12,080 nucleotides of DNA. It comes from an uncultured Thomasclavelia sp. (GTDB lineage: Bacteria; Bacillota_I; Bacilli_A; Erysipelotrichales; Coprobacillaceae). The position numbers and the translations under genes are program-made. How positions within the stretch are numbered: position 1 is the stretch's first letter; each line of letters opens with the position of its first letter. The DNA is taken from assembly GCA_910588165.1 (NCBI GenBank), contig CAJUOR010000058.1, forward strand, positions 1 through 12,080, given 5' to 3'. The notes below the pieces were generated by a model. The model saw only the letters and a list, made by a program, of their open reading frames with translations. It was not told the DNA's origin and made no database searches. This document shows, one piece after another, positions 6,659 to 12,080 of the stretch.

Positions 6659-6675
6659 TCTCTCACCTCCTATGA

Positions 6676-7482
6676 TTATTTTTCAAAGTAATTATGACTC
6701 TCTTCAACGATAGCACTTAATGTACTTCTATCGATTTTGGCTTTTCCATCATTTTTAAAATGAGCCAAATATTCGATATTGCCATGTCCTCCGGTAATTG
6801 GCGAATAGGATAAATGCAGTAATGAAAAGCCATTTTCCATTGCATAATCCATCACTTTTTCAAGTACCTCTAAATGTATTTTGGAATCTTTGATAATGCC
6901 GTTTTTTCCAACTTGATCTTTTCCCGCTTCAAATTGCGGTTTAACTAGTGCTACAAACTCGCCGTCTTTTATTAAAATATCTTTTAAAGGCATAAAAATC
7001 AATTTCAAGGAAATAAAGGAAACATCGATACTTGCAAAATCAGGCAAGCCGTTTTTAAACATTTCTTTTGTGGCATATCTGAAATTAGTTTGTTCCATCA
7101 CTTCGACACGTGCATCACTTCGTAACTTCCAGACTAGCTGATTGGTACCTACATCTAGTGCATAAACATATTTTGCCCCATACTGTAAAGCACAATCCGT
7201 AAAACCACCTGTCGATGAACCGATATCTAGCATCAACTTGTCTTGCATATCAATCCCAAAGGTTTCTATGGCTTTTTCTAGCTTTAAACCACCTCGTGAA
7301 ACATATTTTAAAGTGTTTCCTTTGACTGTAATACAAGCCTCAATATCAATCTTTTGCCCCGGCTTATCAACACGACCATGCTCATCATAAACTAGACCCG
7401 CCATAACCGCTCTTTTAGCTTTTTCCCTTGAATCGAAAAAGCCTTGTTCTACTAATAAAACATCAATTCTTTCCTTTTTCAC
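6676..7482 (-). CDS. tlyA: TlyA-family rRNA 2'-O-methyltransferase (S4 plus FtsJ-like)
   Basis: The 268-residue protein joins an S4 RNA-binding domain (residues 1-60, RIDVLLVEQG and SREKAKRAVMAGLV) to a Rossmann-fold methyltransferase domain with the SAM-binding motif LDIGSSTGGFTDCAL at 85-99. Likely catalytic residues are K67 (GGLKLEKA), D153 (SIDVSFISL) and K181 (LVKPQFEAG), in line with the K-D-K-E set of FtsJ-like 2'-O-methyltransferases. The mycobacterial relative TlyA methylates 16S and 23S rRNA; many Firmicutes homologues (YqxC) are less well characterised and are often annotated as hemolysin. The GTG start at 7482 has GAGAGG seven bases upstream and overlaps the dxs end by 20 nt. The gene occupies its conserved site between dxs and recN. 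The fold is certain; the exact rRNA target is inferred. Confidence 0.92.
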   Translation of the reverse strand: MKKERIDVLLVEQGFFDSREKAKRAVMAGLVYDEHGRVDKPGQKIDIEACITVKGNTLKYVSRGGLKLEKAIETFGIDMQDKLMLDIGSSTGGFTDCALQYGAKYVYALDVGTNQLVWKLRSDARVEVMEQTNFRYATKEMFKNGLPDFASIDVSFISLKLIFMPLKDILIKDGEFVALVKPQFEAGKDQVGKNGIIKDSKIHLEVLEKVMDYAMENGFSLLHLSYSPITGGHGNIEYLAHFKNDGKAKIDRSTLSAIVEESHNYFEK

Positions 7483-9343
7483 AAAGAATCCTCTCCATTT
7501 TTCCTAAAATATCCTCTAGTGCCAAACCTTGTTCATGCAACAATTTTGTAATATCACCGTGCTTCAAATAAATATCCGGCAACCCATAAGTATATAAATC
7601 ACATGATAAATGGTGGCAAGCTAAATAAGCTGCTATATCTTTACCTAAACCACAGCTTTCTAAATCTCGTTCATAGACAAAAATCGGCAGATTTCTTCTG
7701 GCTATTTCATCTATCATTTCTGTATCAATCGGTTTTAAGAAATTCGCATTCACAATATCATAGGCTAGATGCCTATTCATAACTTCTAACACAATATCAT
7801 TAAGCGTTTCACCATAAGATATAATAATGGCTTGAGGCTTATCATTTTGTGAGATATAATGCCATTTTCCTATCGCCAACTGTTTTGTATCACATGGATA
7901 ATCCTTCACAATTTGCTTACCATATCGAATACAATATAACCCATGTTCTGCCTTAAAAGCCTCATCTAAAAACCACTGTGCCTCTTTTTTTGATGATGGC
8001 GCATATATATAGGTGTTCGGTAAAGGTTTTAGAATACCTAAATCAAAAACGCCATGATGCGTTTCACCATCGCCGGCCACTAATCCGGCACGATCAATTC
8101 CCACAACAACAGCTAAATTCATGCGTGCAATATCATGGTTGAGCTGATCGTAAGCTCTTTGTAGAAACGATGAATAAATAGATAAAAACGGCTTTTTACC
8201 TGAAATCGCTAAACCGGCAGCAAATGTTGCGGCATGAGCCTCAGCAATGCCGACATCAAAGGCTCTCTCTTGGTAGTCTTTGAAAATTTTTTCCATTTTA
8301 GAGCCGGAAATCATCGCAGGGGTAATAGCGACTATATCCTGATCCTTCCCCATTCTTTCATAAACTTCATTGGCAATAAACTCACTCCACCCGATCTCTT
8401 TAGATTGATTAAGTATTAAGCCGGTCGCTTTATTAAATGGTTCTACCCCATGCCATTGCCCATTTGTATCGTTTTCAGCATAAATATAACCTTTGCCTTT
8501 GGTTGTCATAACATGAACGACCACACTGTTAGGAATAGTCTTAGCTTTTTCTAAAGTTCTAATCAATTCTCCCATATCATGACCGTTGATTGGTCCTAAA
8601 TAATCGACGCCAAATTCTCCGAAAATCTTAGAATCTATAACACGTCGCTTAATTAAATTTTTAGCTTTACTTGTCAAATGGTAAATCTTTTGGCCAACTT
8701 GTGAACCCATTAAAATATGACGATACTCACCTTTAGCTACATTATAGGCGTGACTTGTGCGTATGTCTGATAAAAACTCACTAAATCCTCCTACATTTTT
8801 TGAAATAGACATTTGATTATCATTCATAATGATAATGACTTTGGTCTTGCTGGCACCTAAATGATTGAGCGCTTCTAAGCTTTCGCCACCGACAATAGCC
8901 GCATCACCAATCACAGGAACAACATGATAAGTTTGATGATTTAAATCTCTGGCATGAGCCATTCCGACAGCGGCTGAAAGAGCCGTTGATGAATGTCCGG
9001 CCTCCCAAACATCATGGACGCTCTCATCTCTTTTTTGAAAACCCGATAAACCGTGAAATTGTCTTAGCGTATTAAAATCTTTCGCTCTACCGGTTAAAAT
9101 CTTATGGACATAGGATTGATGTCCGACATCAAAGAAAACTTTATCTGTGGGGCTATTAAAAACATAATGCAAAGCAATGGTAAGCTCTACAACACCTAGA
9201 TTACTTGAAAGATGCCCACCCGTTTTGGCAATACTGTCAATTAAAAATGTTCTGATACTACTAGCCAAAACGTTTAATTCTTTAATGGATAGTTCTTTTA
9301 AAAACAGCGGACTGGAAATATCCTCTAAACGATATTTAGCCAT
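7463..9343 (-). CDS. dxs: 1-deoxy-D-xylulose-5-phosphate synthase
   Basis: Dxs condenses pyruvate and glyceraldehyde 3-phosphate using thiamine diphosphate, the first step of the methylerythritol phosphate route to isoprenoids. The 626-residue length is normal. Recognisable parts are FFDVGHQSYVHKILTGR (70-86), EAGHSST (114-120), the cofactor and Mg motif from GD (146-147) to NDN (174-176), the catalytic E368 (GIAEAH), YSSFLQRAYDQ (390-400), and DRAG with R418, D425 and H429. Several motifs differ from the usual forms: GDG reads GDA, AEQH reads AEAH and the late RYPRG region reads RYGKQ, though the Mg-binding Asp, the NDN and the catalytic Glu are kept. The ATG at 9343 overlaps the ispA stop by 8 nt, and the 3' end overlaps tlyA. 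Position directly after ispA supports Dxs over transketolase. Confidence 0.95.
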   Translation of the reverse strand: MAKYRLEDISSPLFLKELSIKELNVLASSIRTFLIDSIAKTGGHLSSNLGVVELTIALHYVFNSPTDKVFFDVGHQSYVHKILTGRAKDFNTLRQFHGLSGFQKRDESVHDVWEAGHSSTALSAAVGMAHARDLNHQTYHVVPVIGDAAIVGGESLEALNHLGASKTKVIIIMNDNQMSISKNVGGFSEFLSDIRTSHAYNVAKGEYRHILMGSQVGQKIYHLTSKAKNLIKRRVIDSKIFGEFGVDYLGPINGHDMGELIRTLEKAKTIPNSVVVHVMTTKGKGYIYAENDTNGQWHGVEPFNKATGLILNQSKEIGWSEFIANEVYERMGKDQDIVAITPAMISGSKMEKIFKDYQERAFDVGIAEAHAATFAAGLAISGKKPFLSIYSSFLQRAYDQLNHDIARMNLAVVVGIDRAGLVAGDGETHHGVFDLGILKPLPNTYIYAPSSKKEAQWFLDEAFKAEHGLYCIRYGKQIVKDYPCDTKQLAIGKWHYISQNDKPQAIIISYGETLNDIVLEVMNRHLAYDIVNANFLKPIDTEMIDEIARRNLPIFVYERDLESCGLGKDIAAYLACHHLSCDLYTYGLPDIYLKHGDITKLLHEQGLALEDILGKMERILCEKGKN

Positions 9344-10178
9344 GACGCTTCATCATTGCTTCAACTATTCCCATCATTAAACCATGATTGATTTGCATAC
9401 CATAGATTAAAGCTAATGTTTCTTGATAACAAGCTTCTACTTCTTGCCGTGCTTTTTCCAGTCCTAATATAGACACATATGTAGATTTACCTTGTTTTAA
9501 ATCTGAACCCGTTTTCTTACCCAAAGTGTCCTCATCTCCGACGACATCTAAAATATCATCTTGAATTTGGAAGAGTAAACCGATCATTGCCCCGAGCTTT
9601 TTTAAATTTTCAAGATCAGTTGGTTTAGCGATTATACCTGCCATAACCAAAGGAGCTTGAAACAGACAACCGGTTTTGTATGTATGAATATCTTTTAATT
9701 CCTCTAAGGTTGCTTGTTTATTTTCAAAAGCCAAATCTTGTTGCTGTCCGTAAATCATTCCGCTTTGACCGGCTGCTTGACTTAACAAGGTTACAATTTG
9801 TACTTTTTGATTATCTGACAAAAAGGCATTACGACAAACAACCCCAAAAGCCTCAGTTAAAAGCGCATCACCGGCTAAAATGGCAGTGGCTTCATCAAAA
9901 GCTTTATGACAAGTCAAACGTCCTCGCCTTAAATCATCATTATCCATACTCGGAAGATCATCATGAATTAAAGAATATGTATGAATCATTTCAATCGCAC
10001 AAGCGACATCAATATATTTTTTGTAATCAATCCCATAGCTTTGCAGTGTTGTCAACATCATAATAGGGCGAATTCTTTTACCTTTGGCTAATAAAGAATA
10101 CATGGCTGCTTCTTTAACTTTACCATCAAATAAGGGATTTAAAATCGTTTGAAGACATTCATTGATTTCATCACGCAT
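9336..10178 (-). CDS. ispA: Polyprenyl (farnesyl) diphosphate synthase IspA
   Basis: This all-helical prenyltransferase extends dimethylallyl diphosphate with isopentenyl diphosphate, most likely to farnesyl diphosphate, a precursor for undecaprenyl carrier and quinones. The first aspartate-rich motif DDLPSMD lies at 73-79, with the two-residue insertion seen in bacterial type II farnesyl synthases. The second, QDDILD, lies at 206-211. GKRIRP at 33-38 contacts diphosphate. I use the ATG at 10178 (280 residues), which overlaps the xseB stop by 8 nt; a GTG at 10202 would add eight residues and extend further into xseB. Ribosome binding is probably by AAGGGA inside xseB, with translational coupling. 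Chain-length specificity cannot be settled by eye, and geranylgeranyl diphosphate synthase remains possible. Confidence 0.92.
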   Translation of the reverse strand: MRDEINECLQTILNPLFDGKVKEAAMYSLLAKGKRIRPIMMLTTLQSYGIDYKKYIDVACAIEMIHTYSLIHDDLPSMDNDDLRRGRLTCHKAFDEATAILAGDALLTEAFGVVCRNAFLSDNQKVQIVTLLSQAAGQSGMIYGQQQDLAFENKQATLEELKDIHTYKTGCLFQAPLVMAGIIAKPTDLENLKKLGAMIGLLFQIQDDILDVVGDEDTLGKKTGSDLKQGKSTYVSILGLEKARQEVEACYQETLALIYGMQINHGLMMGIVEAMMKRHG

Positions 10179-10380
10179 CTTCTTCACTTCCCTTCTTAAC
10201 ACTTTTTAAAACATTGATTTCTTGTTCAATCTCTGCGAGTTTCTTTTGGCATTGATTAGTCAGTTCGATTCCCTCTTTAAATAAATCCAAAGATTTCTCG
10301 ATTGGGGTATCTTCATCTTCAAGCAATGCAACAATTTCTTCTAGTCTTTTAAGTGCCTCATTGTAATTCATCTTCTTCAT
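10171..10380 (-). CDS. xseB: Exodeoxyribonuclease VII small subunit
   Basis: This is the 69-residue small subunit of exonuclease VII, which binds several copies to each large subunit and is needed for single-strand-specific DNA degradation. The protein is a helical hairpin: YNEALKRLEEIVALLE (helix 1), the turn with the family signature PIEKSLDLFKEGIEL, and a charged second helix. Length is typical. The ATG at 10380 has AAGGAGTGA upstream inside the end of xseA, and the genes overlap by 23 nt. Its stop overlaps ispA. Adjacent placement with xseA gives coordinated supply of both subunits. Confidence 0.94.
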   Translation of the reverse strand: MKKMNYNEALKRLEEIVALLEDEDTPIEKSLDLFKEGIELTNQCQKKLAEIEQEINVLKSVKKGSEEDA

Positions 10381-11707
10381 TTAGATCACTCCTTGCTACA
10401 ACTTTTAAATCTCCATCGGCAAAACGAATGTACAGTTCCTTGGACATATCAATATTTTGCTTTCTTGTCTGTACCTTTTTATTTTGTAAAACTAAAGTAT
10501 AACCTCTCTCTAATACATTTAAAGGGCTTAAAGCATTTAATTCGGAAATCAAAGACGAAAAATGCTTTTTCTCTAAATCTAAACGGTATTTAAGAATTTG
10601 AATCATTCTTTCTTTTGGTCTTTGAATTTGTTCTTCAGCCCGGGCATATTTTCCTTCGATAAGTTGATAAAGATTATTTTTTTCCAACTCTAACTGATGC
10701 TGATAAAAACTCAGTTTACTCATACCATTGGCGACAAGACGTTCACTAAAATAATCTAGTTTGAACAAGGCTTGTTCAACCATGATATGCGGTTTTTGAA
10801 ATACTTTTACCTGAGCTAATCTATTTAATTCCATTTGTTTTTTCTTAAGTGTTCTATCCATTGAAAACGCTAAACGTTGTTGAAAATCTATTAGCTGAGC
10901 TTGTAAATCGGCTTGTGAAAAAACAGCCTGACTAGCAGCAGCTGTAGGTGTTGCCGCCCGATAATCAGCAACAAAATCACAAATTGTAACATCACTTTCA
11001 TGACCTACACCCGATATGATTGGCGTTTTAGCCTCATAAATCGCATAGGCTAAAGCTTCATTATTAAAAGCCCATAAATCTTCTAAACTACCACCACCTC
11101 GTCCAATCACAATAACATCTAAGTTATCCTGATCTGCGATTTGCAACATTTCAATCAAATTGTCAGCTGCTTGATTGCCTTGAACCAATGACGGATAGAA
11201 ATTGATTTTGGCACAAGGACATTTCAAATGAATAGTTTTAATCATATCATGAATCGCTGCTCCGGTCGGTGCCGTTATTAAACCGATTTTTTGAGCATAT
11301 AAAGGTAGCGTTTTTTTATGAGCCGCATCAAATAGCCCATTTTTCTCTAACTTTTCTTTAAGCTTCTCATAAGCCATAAATAGATTACCTAAACCATCAA
11401 TATCTAATTTCTCGACATTTAGCTGATACATGCCATATGGTTCATATACAGATAGTTTGGCAGTGATTAACACCTTCATGCCATCTTCCAATGTAAACTT
11501 CAATTTTTTTAACGCACTTGCAAACATAACAGCCTGAATGCGTGATTTTTCATCTTTTAGGGTAAAATAACAGTGTCCGTTAGTGTGAATCTTAACATTC
11601 GATAACTCTCCTTGAATCAACAGACGATTAAGATGCACATCGCTATCCAGCTTCGCCTTCAAGTAGCGATTCAGTGCATAAACTGTTAAATATTTTTCAT
11701 GGCTCAC
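10358..11707 (-). CDS. xseA: Exodeoxyribonuclease VII large subunit
   Basis: XseA is the catalytic and DNA-binding subunit of exonuclease VII, which degrades single-stranded DNA from both ends in repair. The 449-residue protein has an N-terminal OB fold (about 5-100, with IQGELSNVKIHTNGHCYFTLKD), the catalytic domain (about 125-260) with IGLITAPTGAAIHD, GRGGGSLEDLW (202-212) and GHESDVTICDFVADYRA (235-251), then a long coiled-coil region (about 258-390) that holds XseB subunits, and a C-terminal segment with LERGYTLV. Length matches Bacillus XseA. The GTG start at 11707 overlaps the nusB TGA stop as GTGA and lacks a clear ribosome binding site, so translational coupling is likely. The folD gene found between nusB and xseA in Bacillus is missing. 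Confidence 0.96.
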   Translation of the reverse strand: MSHEKYLTVYALNRYLKAKLDSDVHLNRLLIQGELSNVKIHTNGHCYFTLKDEKSRIQAVMFASALKKLKFTLEDGMKVLITAKLSVYEPYGMYQLNVEKLDIDGLGNLFMAYEKLKEKLEKNGLFDAAHKKTLPLYAQKIGLITAPTGAAIHDMIKTIHLKCPCAKINFYPSLVQGNQAADNLIEMLQIADQDNLDVIVIGRGGGSLEDLWAFNNEALAYAIYEAKTPIISGVGHESDVTICDFVADYRAATPTAAASQAVFSQADLQAQLIDFQQRLAFSMDRTLKKKQMELNRLAQVKVFQKPHIMVEQALFKLDYFSERLVANGMSKLSFYQHQLELEKNNLYQLIEGKYARAEEQIQRPKERMIQILKYRLDLEKKHFSSLISELNALSPLNVLERGYTLVLQNKKVQTRKQNIDMSKELYIRFADGDLKVVARSDLNEEDELQ

Positions 11708-12080
11708 GCTTCGATATGCGTTAAAATACCATTGATAAAGCGATAGCTGGATTCATCGCAATATTCTTTGGTTAGTTCAACCGCTTCATTGATGATAATT
11801 TTTTTATCTAAATCAGCGGTTTTCAATTCAGCACAAGCCACTAATAAAATCGCTTGTTCCAAGTAACTTAAACGTTCAAATGTCCACCCTTGTTTTAAAT
11901 AACGGCAAATATCAAGACGATAGCCGGCATAATTTTGCATAATATTTTCAATAATATCGAGTGCAAAAACACGTGCTTCCGCATCTTCTCTCATGCGCTT
12001 ATCTGTTTCTAAAAACATTTCAATTTCTTCTAAAGATGCTGCGATTAAACGCCATTGATAAATAGCAAAAACAGCTTTTT
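11704..12080 (-). CDS. nusB: Transcription antitermination factor NusB, 5' end cut by window
   Basis: NusB binds boxA RNA together with NusE (ribosomal protein S10) and promotes antitermination and proper synthesis of rRNA. The reading frame stays open to the edge of the window, so the apparent ATG at 12018 is internal. Upstream codons read AVFAIYQWRLIA, matching the family's N-terminal helix (A, YQW and so on). About 124 codons are visible of the usual 130-150. Later family features are the helix RYLKQGWTFERLSYLEQAIL and the very typical INEAVELTKEYCDESSYRFINGIL near the C-terminus. The stop overlaps the xseA start by 4 nt. Only a few N-terminal residues should be missing; the promoter lies outside the window. 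Confidence 0.92.
   Translation of the reverse strand, partial: KAVFAIYQWRLIAASLEEIEMFLETDKRMREDAEARVFALDIIENIMQNYAGYRLDICRYLKQGWTFERLSYLEQAILLVACAELKTADLDKKIIINEAVELTKEYCDESSYRFINGILTHIEA

Noticed and set aside
11704..12018. nusB as a complete 104-residue gene starting at 12018
   Set aside because: The frame stays open upstream to the window edge and encodes the conserved NusB N-terminal helix, so this ATG is internal.

Overview
The window is an AT-rich stretch of a Firmicutes-type chromosome in which every credible gene lies on the minus strand, so transcription runs from position 12080 towards 1. Sporulation genes (spo0A, spoIVB, spoIIM) sit in the conserved housekeeping order nusB-xseA-xseB-ispA-dxs-tlyA-recN-spoIVB-spo0A, which marks an endospore-forming (or formerly spore-forming) low-GC Gram-positive. 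Absence of folD between nusB and xseA, absence of argR/ahrC between tlyA and recN, and several divergent motifs in Dxs fit a lineage outside classical Bacillus and Clostridium. An Erysipelotrichia-like gut bacterium is my best guess, but it is an inference that the window alone cannot prove.

Layout in transcription order. (1) 12080-4997: a tightly packed operon with nusB (its 5' end is cut by the window edge), xseA and xseB (exonuclease VII), ispA and dxs (isoprenoid precursors), tlyA (rRNA methyltransferase-like) and recN (DNA repair). Five successive junctions overlap by 4-23 nt, which suggests translational coupling. (2) 4931-3915: spoIVB, the forespore serine protease, with a candidate sigma-G promoter inside the end of recN and an intrinsic terminator overlapping its stop codon. 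(3) 3886-3689: an AT-rich intergenic region carrying two perfect Spo0A boxes and a -10 element ahead of spo0A. (4) 3688-2870: spo0A, the master regulator of sporulation. (5) 2812-1619: dinB, a Y-family DNA polymerase, preceded by a perfect 12-bp inverted repeat around an extended -10-like sequence. (6) 1584-979: spoIIM, with a very good sigma-E -10 element inside the end of dinB. (7) 915-4: xerD, a tyrosine recombinase.

The genes join three themes: sporulation control (Spo0A starts the programme, SpoIIM acts in the mother cell for engulfment, SpoIVB acts in the forespore for sigma-K checkpoint signalling), DNA maintenance (Exo VII, RecN, DinB, XerD) and isoprenoid supply (Dxs, IspA).

I found no mobile element, CRISPR array, tRNA or rRNA gene, and no clearly new multi-gene system. 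The points most worth checking are regulatory: the palindrome before dinB, the paired 0A boxes and the internal sporulation promoters. Four gene boundaries also differ from the longest open frames: the starts of spo0A, spoIVB, spoIIM and ispA. In addition, nusB continues beyond the window.
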